Origin: Aureibacter tunicatorum
GTDB taxonomy: Bacteria > Bacteroidota > Bacteroidia > Cytophagales > Cyclobacteriaceae
Direction: 5' to 3'
DNA length: 64,000 bases
NCBI RefSeq assembly: GCF_036492635.1
Contig: NZ_AP025305.1
Coordinates: forward strand, 620,001-684,000
Position numbers and translations under genes: made by a program. The notes under the pieces were generated by a model. That model was not told where the DNA came from. It saw only the letters and a program-made list of their open reading frames with translations, and made no database searches. Shown piece by piece: positions 1 through 9,357 of this stretch (position 1 is the first letter of the stretch; every line of letters begins with the position of its first letter).

Positions 1-1376
1 CTAAAAAGCAAAGATTATTAAGTACTGCTCAAAAAGAAAGCAGGGCAAAAAAAGGAGATCGAAGAAGCACAAGATCAGCGATGAAGAAGGAGCCTAAGGC
101 CAAGTTTTACGCATCGCCGAATAAGATGAACAAGGCTGGCGGAAAAAAGATCAAGTCTGTGAATACATACAGAGCTGACAAAAATGCCCAAACGGCAGGA
201 ATGAAAAAATACAAGCCTAAAGGAGCCAAGCATTATACCGCTCAAAATAATTTCAAATCCGCTCGAGTAAAGTTATTGTCTGCTAGAGACTCTAGAAGAA
301 GAGATAAAAAGAATATTAACAAGCCTGCGAATTATCCTGAATATAAATCGCAAAGAATATCAGCAAGACAGGTGAATAACGCGGGAATGAAGAGAATTAA
401 AACGGCGAATACTTTCCGAAATGCGAGATTGGCTTCTGGTTATTCTGGCAATATCAAATATGTGCCAGCGAGTAAAAGGAAGTATCCAAATCGTGATAAG
501 TATAATCCTCCTAGACACTTTAGCAAGCCTTACACAAGCAAAGATTATTTCAATATGACTCGCAAGATGAAGTCAGTAGGAATGTATAAGACCAGCAATA
601 AGGTAAAGTCGTACAAATTGGCTTCGAAAAAAGTTGATCGCGCGGGCTTGTATTTGGGTAGTCCGAGGACATCTAGGGATATGGAAAGAGATTTCATGGC
701 CAATGCTATGCGCATGCATAAGAAATATTATAAAGCGTATAGGCTAAGCCCTGGTATGGTGAAAGATAATACTGTGAGCAGAAAGTTGATGGTAAAAGGC
801 GTGAGCAAGAAACAAAAATCCGCCAATCACAAGGCTTTTGCTAAGCGAATGGATAGACAAGGCTTGTATTTGGGAAGACCAAGAACTTCCATGGAAATGG
901 AAATAGATCTTATGCGAGCGGCTATTCGTCAGCATAAAATCATGTACAAGGGCTATAGCAAGCAACATTCCATGAACCAAATGGTAAGAACGGAGAATGC
1001 TATGCAAAAAGTCGGGTTGTACAAACGAAAAAACAAGGCGTCTTACTATCAAAATTTCTCAAACACCTTGGCGAATTTCAAAGGAAGCGTGAAAGTGCCG
1101 CTTGTTTCCAAAAGGAAAAGCATGGAAAGAAACAATGATGCCAAGCACGCTGAGTTTGTGGATAAATACAAACGATTTAAAGTAGTGAATAAGCAAGCTC
1201 ATTATGCTGCTTTTGCTCGAAAGATGGAAAAGTCAGGAAGAACCGTGAAGACGAGCAAAGTACAACTTTGGGTGGATAAAATATTGAATACTATGGCTCC
1301 TGATAAGAAAAAATCAAAAGTAGTGGTGCCAAAAAGAAAATACGATTCAAAAGAGTACAAAATTTGGAATGACTGA
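1..1376 (+). CDS. Very basic repeat protein, 5' end outside the window
   Basis: I do not recognise this protein. The reading frame is open from base 3, with no stop before the first ATG at base 81, and the residues upstream (many Lys, Arg, Ser) match the composition downstream, so the gene very likely begins left of the window. The protein is extremely rich in Lys and Arg and has no visible membrane segment. Counting from the base-81 Met, two long related units lie near residues 180-225 and 250-297. Both carry a core like GLYLGxPRTSxxME followed by an HKxxYKxY-type tail. Shorter variants of the GxxKxxK(T) pattern recur along the whole length. It ends 3 bases before ytxJ. Nucleic-acid or polyanion binding is possible from the charge alone, but no domain supports it. 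Confidence 0.6.
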   Translation, partial: KKQRLLSTAQKESRAKKGDRRSTRSAMKKEPKAKFYASPNKMNKAGGKKIKSVNTYRADKNAQTAGMKKYKPKGAKHYTAQNNFKSARVKLLSARDSRRRDKKNINKPANYPEYKSQRISARQVNNAGMKRIKTANTFRNARLASGYSGNIKYVPASKRKYPNRDKYNPPRHFSKPYTSKDYFNMTRKMKSVGMYKTSNKVKSYKLASKKVDRAGLYLGSPRTSRDMERDFMANAMRMHKKYYKAYRLSPGMVKDNTVSRKLMVKGVSKKQKSANHKAFAKRMDRQGLYLGRPRTSMEMEIDLMRAAIRQHKIMYKGYSKQHSMNQMVRTENAMQKVGLYKRKNKASYYQNFSNTLANFKGSVKVPLVSKRKSMERNNDAKHAEFVDKYKRFKVVNKQAHYAAFARKMEKSGRTVKTSKVQLWVDKILNTMAPDKKKSKVVVPKRKYDSKEYKIWND

Positions 1377-1379
1377 TAT

Positions 1380-1715
1380 ATGAATTGGAATGAATTGGAA
1401 ACTTCAGAACAACTTAAAGTAGCCTTAGAGTTGTCAGAGAAACAACCAGTGATGTTGTTCAAACATAGTACACGATGCCCTATTAGTTCTATGGCTCTAA
1501 AAAGAATGGAATCAGGTTGGGATGAGGCAAAGGCAGGAGATTTGCAACCTTACTTTCTTAATTTGATTATGCATCGAGAAGTGAGCAATGAGATAGAGCA
1601 TAGGTTAGGCGTCAGACACGAATCTCCACAAGTTTTGTTGATCAAGAGTAAGAAGTGCGTTTACAATGCTTCTCATGATGCAATAAGCTTTGGCAAAGTG
1701 ATTGAAAATATTTGA
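1380..1715 (+). CDS. ytxJ: Bacillithiol-system redox protein YtxJ
   Basis: This 111-residue protein has the thioredoxin-like YtxJ layout: the strand VMLFKHS followed by TRCPIS, with the single candidate redox Cys at residue 33 and Ser where thioredoxin has its second Cys (CPxS). A SPQVLLI segment near residue 83 supplies the cis-Pro strand of the fold. YtxJ proteins are linked by phylogenetic co-occurrence with bacillithiol, which many Bacteroidota make; the proposed role is removing bacillithiol from mixed disulfides (bacilliredoxin-like). It is cytoplasmic, with no signal peptide. The start lies 3 bases after the stop of the upstream basic protein, so the two are probably cotranscribed, although no functional link is evident. 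Confidence 0.85.
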   Translation: MNWNELETSEQLKVALELSEKQPVMLFKHSTRCPISSMALKRMESGWDEAKAGDLQPYFLNLIMHREVSNEIEHRLGVRHESPQVLLIKSKKCVYNASHDAISFGKVIENI

Positions 1716-1781
1716 CGATTCCCAAACATTCGACTCCTGAGATTATTAAAGTATTATCACATAATTAAAATATGATATTTT

Positions 1782-2516
1782 ATGAAATTTAGACTTCTAA
1801 AAGCGGCATTAATATTTGTGGCAATACTTGTAAGCAATATTGACTCAAAAGCTCAAGAAACTATTGATTATGACTACAGTTCAGAGTTCATTTGGGGAAT
1901 TACAAAAGCGACAAACAGCGGGCTGATAGGAGGTTTTGTGTTAAGATATGGAAGAGCTGTTGATGATAATAAGTATCAACATTTTGGATTGGAATTGGTG
2001 AATATCAAGGACCCAAAAGAGGTAAGGTTAAGCTCAACACAAACGGGCAAAAGCTTTATTCAATCCAAACTCAACTATTTGTACAATCTTAGGTTGCAAT
2101 ATGGCCGTGAATGGGTTTTGTTTCATAAAGCTCAGTATCAAGGCGTTCAGGTGAATGGAATATTAGCCGGAGGATTTTCGATGGGAATGGTCACTCCATA
2201 TTATTATGAATACAGCGAGGGAGATGGTACAGGTTCTTCAACAGGCCCATATGATATTAGTAAAATGAGTCAGGTAATTGGGCCGGGGAAACTTTTTGAA
2301 GGAGTTCCTGATATGAGTATAGTTCCTGGGGGACATATTAAAGCGGCGTTGTCATTTGAGTTTGGAGCTTTCAAGTCGAGCGTGTTTGGATTTGAAGGTG
2401 GTTTTATGCTTGAAGCATATACAAAAGGCATATACATAATGGCTCCTGATGTTGCCAATTCAAGACAAATCTATCCCAATGCTTTTTTGACTCTTTTTTA
2501 CGGTTCGAGAAAGTAA
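1782..2516 (+). CDS. Secreted protein of unknown function, possible small outer membrane barrel
   Basis: No family was recognised with certainty. The 244-residue product begins with a clear signal peptide (basic start, hydrophobic residues about 6-20, cleavage after a KAQ-like site near residue 24). The mature part is rich in Gly, Tyr, Phe and alternating hydrophobic residues, with segments such as GGFVLRYGRA and LTLFYGSRK, and it ends in aromatic and basic residues. This is the look of a small outer membrane beta-barrel or periplasmic beta protein, common as conserved unknowns in Bacteroidota. A 66-base gap separates it from ytxJ. A promoter-like element follows it ahead of lipA, so it probably forms the end of its own short unit. 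Confidence 0.6.
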   Translation: MKFRLLKAALIFVAILVSNIDSKAQETIDYDYSSEFIWGITKATNSGLIGGFVLRYGRAVDDNKYQHFGLELVNIKDPKEVRLSSTQTGKSFIQSKLNYLYNLRLQYGREWVLFHKAQYQGVQVNGILAGGFSMGMVTPYYYEYSEGDGTGSSTGPYDISKMSQVIGPGKLFEGVPDMSIVPGGHIKAALSFEFGAFKSSVFGFEGGFMLEAYTKGIYIMAPDVANSRQIYPNAFLTLFYGSRK

Positions 2517-2552
2517 TATCGCTTTGCTTCTTATCAAATTATTCTTGAATCT

Positions 2553-2584
2553 TTGCGGATTATTCTTATTTATAATTAACTTTG
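2553..2584 (+). promoter_or_regulatory. Bacteroidota-type promoter for lipA
   Basis: TTG at 2553-2555 is followed after 21 bases by TAACTTTG at 2577-2584, a full match to the Bacteroidota housekeeping pattern TTG-N19/21-TAnnTTTG. The lipA start codon lies 69 bases downstream. No transcript data exist here. Confidence 0.45.
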
Positions 2585-2653
2585 GACGTTTCCATTCGTA
2601 CTTGTATATCAGTTGAGTGAAGAATTGTTAACTACGTAATAGAGGTTGAATAT

Positions 2654-3535
2654 ATGATAGAGTTGCCTGTTATCTCGGAAGAGACTGCCAAAAGACCTAA
2701 AAAGCCAAGTTGGCTTAAGGTAAAGCTTCCTGTGGGAAAGACATATGCCAATGTTAGAGAAATCGTAGACAAGAATAAATTGCATACCATATGTGAAAGT
2801 GGCAATTGCCCTAATATGGGCGAATGCTGGGGAGCCGGCACAGCGACTTTCATGATTTTAGGAAATGTTTGTACAAGAAGTTGCACATTTTGCGCTGTTG
2901 CTACAGGGAGGCCTCCTGAGTATGATGAAAAAGAGCCTCAAAGAGTTGCTGATGCTATCAAATTAATGAATGTGAAGCATGCGGTAATTACTTCTGTGAA
3001 CAGAGACGAGCTTAGAGATCGCGGAGCTGAAATTTGGTATCAGACAGTGAGAAAGGTGAAGGAAGTTTCTCCAACTACAACTATTGAAACATTGATTCCT
3101 GACGTTAAAGGTAATTGGGATGCTTTGTATCGAATGATTGAAGCAGGTCAAGAGGTCGTTTCTCATAACATGGAAACAGTAGAGAGACTTTATAGACCAG
3201 TAAGGCCTCAAGCAAAGTATGCTAGAAGTTTGGAGCAAATCAAGAGAACAAAAGACTTTGGAAAAAGAACGAAGACAGGCATAATGCTTGGGCTTGGAGA
3301 AACGAAAGACGAAGTTTACAAAGCGATGGATGATTTGGTTGAAAATGGATTGGATGTGCTGACTTTAGGTCAATATCTTCAACCAACTAAAAAACATATC
3401 GAGGTTGCCGAGTTTATTCACCCGGATTTGTTCGCCCATTACAAAGAAGAGGGAGAAAGAAGAGGTATCAAATACGTTGAGTCTGGTCCATTAGTGAGAT
3501 CTTCGTATCATGCGGAAAAGCATGTGAATGTGTAA
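2654..3535 (+). CDS. lipA: Lipoyl synthase
   Basis: LipA is a radical SAM enzyme that inserts two sulfurs into the octanoyl chain on lipoyl-dependent enzymes such as pyruvate dehydrogenase E2. Both cluster motifs are present. The auxiliary cluster set [12 protein letters not shown] has Cys47, Cys52 and Cys58. The radical SAM set CTRSCTFC has Cys73, Cys77 and Cys80. The later LGLGET and the RSSYHA near the C-terminus also match; the Ser of RSSY ligates the auxiliary cluster in known LipA structures. The 293-residue length is normal. It is transcribed alone, from a promoter-like element about 70 bases upstream to a strong terminator just downstream. No lipB is adjacent. Confidence 0.97.
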   Translation: MIELPVISEETAKRPKKPSWLKVKLPVGKTYANVREIVDKNKLHTICESGNCPNMGECWGAGTATFMILGNVCTRSCTFCAVATGRPPEYDEKEPQRVADAIKLMNVKHAVITSVNRDELRDRGAEIWYQTVRKVKEVSPTTTIETLIPDVKGNWDALYRMIEAGQEVVSHNMETVERLYRPVRPQAKYARSLEQIKRTKDFGKRTKTGIMLGLGETKDEVYKAMDDLVENGLDVLTLGQYLQPTKKHIEVAEFIHPDLFAHYKEEGERRGIKYVESGPLVRSSYHAEKHVNV

Positions 3536-3561
3536 TTGATTTATAAAAATACTGAATATGT

Positions 3562-3597
3562 AAACACCTTAAGCGAAAGCTTGAGGTGTTTGTTTTT
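3562..3597 (+). terminator. Rho-independent terminator after lipA
   Basis: A 13-bp stem (3562-3574 with 3579-3591, one G-U pair) closes a GAAA loop and runs into a T-rich tract. It starts 26 bases after the lipA stop. Confidence 0.9.
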
Positions 3598-3624
3598 TAT
3601 GGCTATTAGATAAGTGCTTAAGGT

Positions 3625-4464
3625 ATGAAAAGTAAAGAGCTTCAAAATTTGATCATTGATTCATTGCAAGGCGTTTATGATGAATATGAGACAGCGGGGA
3701 TTGCATGGATGATAATGGAGGATGTATTTCAAGTAACTAAAAATGAATTGGTCCTTGATAGTGAAGTCTCGACTTTTCAGATGCCTGTTTTGAATTTGAT
3801 ATTGAGGAGGTTGAAAAATAATGAACCCATACAGTATATAATTGGCAAGGCTCATTTTTACGGAAGAGACTTTGAAGTCAATCCTTCTGTGCTCATTCCT
3901 AGAGGAGAGACTGAAGAGTTGGTTCATTTGATATTGAATGATCAAAAAGGGAAGCAAGGGCTTGATGTTTTGGATATTGGCTCTGGCTCGGGCTGTATTC
4001 CTATTACATTGGCATTGGAAATGGAGTCCGCAAATGTTCAAAGCGTTGATATTAGCAAGCAGGCTTTGGAAGTTGCGATAAGAAATGCCGAGTCGTTAAA
4101 GGCGGAAGTTAAGTTTAGCCAATTGGATATTTTGAATGAAATACCGAGAGTGGAAAAATTGGATATAATTGTTAGCAACCCCCCTTATGTTCGTCAACTG
4201 GAGAAGTTAAAAATGCATAAAAATGTGCTCGATTATGAGCCGGAGTTGGCTTTATTTGTTGAGGATAATGATCCGTTGATTTTTTACAGAAGAATAGCTG
4301 AATTGGGGAAATCGCTATTGAAGAAAGAAGGAGCCTTATATTTTGAGATAAACGAGTACCTTGGCGAGGAAATGAAGCACATGGTTGAAAATCTTGGGTA
4401 TCGAAAAGTAAAAGTGATTCAAGATATTCATGGAAAAGACCGCATATTGAATGCGACTATATAA
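3625..4464 (+). CDS. prmC: Peptide chain release factor glutamine methyltransferase
   Basis: PrmC (HemK) methylates the Gln of the GGQ motif in release factors RF1 and RF2, using SAM. The 279-residue protein has the usual two parts: an N-terminal helical domain (about residues 1-75, containing the EPIQYIIG-type linker) and a Rossmann methyltransferase domain. That domain holds the SAM loop LDIGSGSGCIPI (about residues 116-127) and the catalytic NPPY at 185-188, preceded by IIVS. The PRxETEELV segment is also typical. It follows the lipA terminator and has no close partner gene; the release factor genes are not in this window. Confidence 0.95.
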   Translation: MKSKELQNLIIDSLQGVYDEYETAGIAWMIMEDVFQVTKNELVLDSEVSTFQMPVLNLILRRLKNNEPIQYIIGKAHFYGRDFEVNPSVLIPRGETEELVHLILNDQKGKQGLDVLDIGSGSGCIPITLALEMESANVQSVDISKQALEVAIRNAESLKAEVKFSQLDILNEIPRVEKLDIIVSNPPYVRQLEKLKMHKNVLDYEPELALFVEDNDPLIFYRRIAELGKSLLKKEGALYFEINEYLGEEMKHMVENLGYRKVKVIQDIHGKDRILNATI

Positions 4465-4518
4465 AACTTGACTGATATTAAATTATCTAATTTATGTGTT
4501 TTATCTAATGTAGCTTAG

Positions 4519-4574
4519 ATGTTATTGTTTTTTTAATTATTTTATGTATTAACTCTTGCTGTAAACAATAACAT
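4519..4574 (+). repeat. 12-bp inverted repeat just upstream of the subtilase gene
   Basis: ATGTTATTGTTT at 4519-4530 and its exact reverse complement AAACAATAACAT at 4563-4574 flank a 32-base spacer. The right arm ends 8 bases before the start codon at 4583. It may fold in the leader RNA near the ribosome entry site, or be a pair of protein-binding half sites. Confidence 0.4.
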
Positions 4575-4582
4575 AAAATACG

Positions 4583-7500
4583 ATGATAAGATACTTACGT
4601 CTATTCACATTGCTACTTGCGTTTTGCTTTGCAAGCATTGCTCAAGGGCAAAGTCTCAAAGGAGGCTTAAGGTATGTGCCTGGAAAGGAACATATTCTTG
4701 TAGTTAAGCTAAATAATTCTGGAGATCAAAGTAGAGGCAAAAACTCGGAGGCAACTCTTGAAGAATATTTGAATGAAGACCTTTCATTAAATGGTGTTTC
4801 TTTAAGAAAAGTTTTTGATGAAAGTAGCCCTGAGGCTTTGGATTTTGAGAAAAAAGTAAACACAAGTTCATCCAGAAGCAAAGGATCAGATACATTTTCT
4901 TTTTCTGATTATAAGATTGTGAAAATTGAAAATGCCAGCAATGAAGAGTTGTTGGAGATCGCTAAAGAACTCGAAGAGCAAGACTTTGTAGCTTTTGCTG
5001 ATTTGGTAGCTGAGACATCTCCTGCGCCGCCAGCTGATATTGCTCCGACAACGGATGATATGACGTGGAGACAAACTTATCTTGGAGCCGATCCCGGAGT
5101 AAATGCTGAGTATGCTTGGAGTTTGGGAATAAAAGGAAAAGGAATTAAAATTGGTGACATTGAGTATGATGTCAATAGATTCCATGAGGAATGGGTAGAT
5201 GAAGGAAAAGTAAGTTATGCGGAAGGATTAACGCCTATTCAAACACAATGGGGGCATGGACATGGTACGGCTGTGGCTGGTATTATGGTTGCTCAGCATA
5301 ATGGCTATGGAATGGATGGGATCGTTCCTGATGCTGAAGAGTTTATACTTTTCGCTGAGGCGAGTGAAGAAGCTGATGCTTTGCATGGGTCTCCATATAA
5401 TAGAGCTTTTGGTATGCAAAAAGCATTGACTCAGCTTGACGCTGGAGATGTGTTTTTGTTGGAGATTCAGACACAAGGTTATAATCCAGGAGGGGCAGGG
5501 TATGAAAAGTATGTACCTGGTGAATATGAAAAAGCTGTATGGGATATGACAAAAGCAGCTTCCGATGCAGGCATTATTGTTGTGGCTACGGGTGGAAATG
5601 GTAGCTCTCAAACACAAACAGGAGAGAATTTGGATGCCTCTCAATACCAACCTTATAGAGATAGAGGGCATAGCGGAGCGATTATGGTTGGAGCAGGTAG
5701 TTCTGATACATATCATAATAAGTTAGGTTATAGTACTTATGGTTCACGTTTTGATTTGCAAGGTTGGGGACAAGGTGTTGCTACAACTGGAGAATGGTAT
5801 GGAGATATCAAAGTGGGAGGAGATGAAAATCAAGCTTATAAATATAGCTTCGGAGGTACAAGTGCTGCCGGACCTATGGTTGCATCTTGTGTAGTTGCAG
5901 TTCAATCTTTTGCAAAAGAGCGTTTAGGTCGTCTAATGACTGCAAACGAGATTAGAGATTTGTTAGTTCAAACAGGTACTCCTCAATATGCAGGTGATAA
6001 TGCCCATGTTGGTCCATTGCCTGACTTGAAAGCCGCTTTTGAGCGCTTGCTTCAAGAAAACCCAATAGGTGTTACTATTCATGACATTAAAGGGGGAATT
6101 AACAATGATATATATTTGGATAGAGGTGAGACTGTAACTTTGGAGGTTGAGGTTTATAATCATGGAAACTCTACTTTGAGTTCAGCTGATTTAGTTTTGC
6201 AGCTGCAAGGTGCTGCAGCCTCTAGTGTTTCAATTACTCAAAATAATTTATCCGCGGTTAATATTCCATCAAAAGGAAGTAAAAAAGTTATTTTTGAGTT
6301 GACAGCTGATAGCAATGCTCCAGCGCAAAGCACTTTGACTTTGGTTGTCAATACAACAGCTGGAAATAATACTTTGACAGTTGATAAAGAAATAATCGTA
6401 GCTCCAAACCCAAGGTTGGAATGGTCTTCTGACGTATTCGCTGAAGCGGTCTCTAATGATGGCAAAATTAACGATGAAGCTATTGTAATTACTTTGGTAT
6501 CGGATGAATTCAAAGTGTCAGCAGGGCAAATTCTTGAAAATGGAAAAGATTATACATTGGCTAACTTGCCAAATAGGCTAAAGTCTGTGCTGAAAGTTAC
6601 AAGTCCTACAACGGCTGAATTGACTCTTGAAGGCATGGCATTAGCTCATCAGAATGCCAATGATGTTTCTGATCTTGCTATTGAAATTCTTGTGGCTAGC
6701 TTGAAAAGCGGAGCGACAGGTTTGGAAAATGCTTCTCAGATATTGAATATCGATTATAAAGATGAGTATAAAATCGTGTACATACCAGAACCGGCTGGTG
6801 TTGGTTATGGAAATATGGTTGCTAATTCCGGTAGAACTTGGACGCATAGCTATTTAGAGAGAGAAGACAATAGCAACATTTACGCAGATGGTGGAAATAA
6901 TGGAGGTATAGGTACTCTATATACACCAGCTAATGCGACATTAGAGTTTGAAACATACCAAAAAAGATGTATCGTGGTTCCTAATACTAAAGATTTGGAA
7001 AGATTAGGCGATGGGTATTTGGTAACACCAAACGATTCATGGGATCAAGCAGGGAATTATGTTGGACAAATGTTCATGATTTCTAGAGATGGTTACAGAG
7101 ATTGGTGGGGACAAACGGATTACTTTGGCTTCGAGTTTACTTTGGATGGAGAGAAAGTCATGGCTTGGGTTAAAGCTACGGTGAATAATAACGGTACAGA
7201 ATTCATTTTAGATGAATATGCATACAATTCAACACCTGGAGGTTCGATTAGAACAGGTCAAACTGAAATCGATCCATTGGTTTCTTATGAAATTGGTGTG
7301 TTTGAAGAAAGTGATGCAAATGATGGAAGTATCGGCAATACTGTGTTGGTGAATTTGAATAATGACACATTTGTTAGAGCTTCTGGACAGTTGAACAATA
7401 CTGAGTTTACCGTTACTGGTTTGCCGCAAGGTTTGATCATGTCTGCGAATATTATAGACAGCAAGCATTTGGAGTTGGTAATTACAGGAAATGCTGCTAA

Positions 7501-8224
7501 TCATGGTGTTGACGACAATGCGACGGTTCAGTTCACATTGAATGATAACGCTTTTGCATCTGGCAATGGTCCAGAAGGAAATACAACAACATTTAGCATA
7601 GAGTTTAATGATAATGCTATGTCTCCATCAATTTCATATTCTGATGTTGAGTTTGTAGAGGCTGTGTCAAATGATGGTTCTATTTCTACTGTAATTAATG
7701 TTACTCTTGAAGATGATAATTTCTCATCCAAATTGGTTGATTTCACTGAAGGAGTAGAATTTTCAGCTGCAAATGTGCCAAATGGCTTGGAAGTGAATAT
7801 CTCAGTGACAAGCTTGACTACAGCGGAGATTAGTCTGACAGGAAATGCTTTATCTCATGATGACGTTAATTCGATTCAAAATTTACAAATTTCTTTTGAG
7901 AATAATGCATTCGAATCAGATGATGCTGCTTCTGTTGAAAATGCGCAAGGAGTGTTTACTGTTACATTTGAAGGTGAAAATCCGGTGTTGGGAACTGAAA
8001 AAGCGAATGAATTCCGAGTTTATCCAAATCCTGTGGATGATGTGATGATTGTTGGAGGAGCTACAGTGGTTAAGAGAGTGGAAATTTATGATATTAGCGG
8101 CAAAAAAGTAGCTTCAGTTATTGGTAAAAATGTAATCGAGTGGTCAGGAATAGAGTCTGGTGTTTACAATGTATTTGTGGAAACAGATAAGTCCTCAGGT
8201 TACGTTAGAATCATTAAAAAATAA
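4583..8224 (+). CDS. Secreted S8 family subtilisin-like serine protease with T9SS sorting domain
   Basis: A 1213-residue secreted protease. Residues 1-22 form a signal peptide. About 25-150 look like a propeptide. The peptidase S8 domain spans roughly 155-500, with candidate triad Asp192 (in GDIEYD, a divergent form of the usual DTG/DSG), His227 (HGTAVAG) and Ser427 (GTSAAGP). Asn339 in TGGNGSS is the likely oxyanion residue. A CARDB-like segment follows (about 500-610). Then come three related modules, each opening with a VFxEAVSNDG-like signature, near 615-715, 920-1010 and 1020-1130. The last 80 residues, with YPNPVDD, DISGKKV and the ending VRIIKK, are a type A T9SS C-terminal sorting domain. 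It is monocistronic, bounded by a leader repeat and a terminator. It is probably surface-released; the substrate is unknown. Confidence 0.92.
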   Translation: MIRYLRLFTLLLAFCFASIAQGQSLKGGLRYVPGKEHILVVKLNNSGDQSRGKNSEATLEEYLNEDLSLNGVSLRKVFDESSPEALDFEKKVNTSSSRSKGSDTFSFSDYKIVKIENASNEELLEIAKELEEQDFVAFADLVAETSPAPPADIAPTTDDMTWRQTYLGADPGVNAEYAWSLGIKGKGIKIGDIEYDVNRFHEEWVDEGKVSYAEGLTPIQTQWGHGHGTAVAGIMVAQHNGYGMDGIVPDAEEFILFAEASEEADALHGSPYNRAFGMQKALTQLDAGDVFLLEIQTQGYNPGGAGYEKYVPGEYEKAVWDMTKAASDAGIIVVATGGNGSSQTQTGENLDASQYQPYRDRGHSGAIMVGAGSSDTYHNKLGYSTYGSRFDLQGWGQGVATTGEWYGDIKVGGDENQAYKYSFGGTSAAGPMVASCVVAVQSFAKERLGRLMTANEIRDLLVQTGTPQYAGDNAHVGPLPDLKAAFERLLQENPIGVTIHDIKGGINNDIYLDRGETVTLEVEVYNHGNSTLSSADLVLQLQGAAASSVSITQNNLSAVNIPSKGSKKVIFELTADSNAPAQSTLTLVVNTTAGNNTLTVDKEIIVAPNPRLEWSSDVFAEAVSNDGKINDEAIVITLVSDEFKVSAGQILENGKDYTLANLPNRLKSVLKVTSPTTAELTLEGMALAHQNANDVSDLAIEILVASLKSGATGLENASQILNIDYKDEYKIVYIPEPAGVGYGNMVANSGRTWTHSYLEREDNSNIYADGGNNGGIGTLYTPANATLEFETYQKRCIVVPNTKDLERLGDGYLVTPNDSWDQAGNYVGQMFMISRDGYRDWWGQTDYFGFEFTLDGEKVMAWVKATVNNNGTEFILDEYAYNSTPGGSIRTGQTEIDPLVSYEIGVFEESDANDGSIGNTVLVNLNNDTFVRASGQLNNTEFTVTGLPQGLIMSANIIDSKHLELVITGNAANHGVDDNATVQFTLNDNAFASGNGPEGNTTTFSIEFNDNAMSPSISYSDVEFVEAVSNDGSISTVINVTLEDDNFSSKLVDFTEGVEFSAANVPNGLEVNISVTSLTTAEISLTGNALSHDDVNSIQNLQISFENNAFESDDAASVENAQGVFTVTFEGENPVLGTEKANEFRVYPNPVDDVMIVGGATVVKRVEIYDISGKKVASVIGKNVIEWSGIESGVYNVFVETDKSSGYVRIIKK

Positions 8225-8271
8225 AGAGTTGCAGTGAATATTTAATATTTGCTATAGTTAGAATAATTTCG

Positions 8272-8308
8272 AAGTCTGCCTTGACAATGTTTCAGGGCAG
8301 ACTTTTTT
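8272..8308 (+). terminator. Terminator after the subtilase gene
   Basis: A 13-bp stem (8272-8284 with 8292-8304, one G-U pair) and a 7-base loop are followed by a run of T. It lies about 50 bases after the stop codon. Confidence 0.9.
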
Positions 8309-8469
8309 GTTTAGTATTTTTATTCAGGTTTCGGAATGGACTGTATTTACCATTTTACGTCTCGATGATGCCATTTTTTTTCTGGTATTTTCATCAATTT
8401 TGGGATATCAAATTGCTGAATTAGTTCAAGTATCAGAGATAATCGAAGAAATTCTAAATAATGATAATC

Positions 8470-9357
8470 ATGAAGAAAATACTAGTAATCAATGCGAATG
8501 GCTTTCAGGGAAAGGCCATAGCTCAAGAAAGTTTGAAAGCTGGATATGAAGTTAGAGGTTTGGTGAGAAATCTGCCTGAGGAAAAACTGGAGGGGCTTGA
8601 ATATGTAATCGGAGATTTGAATGACGAAGAGTCATTATCGTCTGCATTTCAAGGAATTGATGGAGTGGTATTGCAGTTTCCGATGGCATTTGATGAGAAT
8701 GTATTGTCGAAATATGTAGATAATATTGTTAAGGCCGCAAACAAGAGCGAAGTATCTCATATAGTATACAATAGTGGTTCGATAGTGTTGAATGAGCAGG
8801 AAATTTATGGATTGAGAAATACAGCTCAGATGATTGAGAGCTTATTGCGAGAAGCAAATTTGCCAATTACATTTTTGCACCCTAGAGTTTATTTGGATAA
8901 TTTGGCAGCACCTTGGTCAGTGCCGATGATGTTTGCTCAAGGAATTTTAGTTTATCCTATTCCAGGCAATTTGCCTATTTCATGGATTAGTCATATAGAT
9001 TTGGGCAGGTTTGTTGTCGCTGCGTTTGGCAAGCCGGAGTTGATTGGCGAGTCGATTGAAATAGGAGGACCATCGATTACAGGAAATGAAATAGCCGAGG
9101 TGATTAGTGAGGTTATTGGTCAACCGGTTAACTACATAGCTGCCAGTCCCGATGATTTTGAAGCTAATATTTCGCCTATGTTTGGAGAAAGATTAGCAAA
9201 AGGTATTTCGAATATTTATAGACACCTTGAAGCCAATCCAAGCACTTATGACTTTGATGCAAAAGAGTATGAAAAGTTAGGAGTTAAGCCTATGGAATTC
9301 AAGCAGTGGGCTCAAAATGTGCCTTGGAAGATGCTGAATGAAATTTTTTCGAAGTAG
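8470..9357 (+). CDS. NmrA-like NAD(P)-binding oxidoreductase
   Basis: A cytoplasmic Rossmann protein of the atypical short-chain dehydrogenase (NmrA/HSCARG) group. The N-terminal strand KKILVINANGFQGKAIA carries the glycine-rich dinucleotide motif in the NmrA-like form NxxGxxG. LVRN at the end of strand 2 resembles NADP-preferring members. The YNSG and HPRVYLDN segments correspond to the middle of the fold, and the C-terminal third (SITGNEIAEVISEVIG) is the substrate-side lobe. The canonical YxxxK catalytic pair is not evident, as in sensor-like NmrA proteins. I chose the ATG at 8470, which starts directly at the first strand; an ATG at 8461 would add three residues. It stands alone between two terminators. 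Substrate unknown. Confidence 0.8.
   Translation: MKKILVINANGFQGKAIAQESLKAGYEVRGLVRNLPEEKLEGLEYVIGDLNDEESLSSAFQGIDGVVLQFPMAFDENVLSKYVDNIVKAANKSEVSHIVYNSGSIVLNEQEIYGLRNTAQMIESLLREANLPITFLHPRVYLDNLAAPWSVPMMFAQGILVYPIPGNLPISWISHIDLGRFVVAAFGKPELIGESIEIGGPSITGNEIAEVISEVIGQPVNYIAASPDDFEANISPMFGERLAKGISNIYRHLEANPSTYDFDAKEYEKLGVKPMEFKQWAQNVPWKMLNEIFSK

Noticed and set aside
8307-8549. 80-residue plus-strand frame before the NmrA-like gene
   Set aside because: Starts inside the upstream terminator tail and overlaps the NmrA-like gene in another frame.
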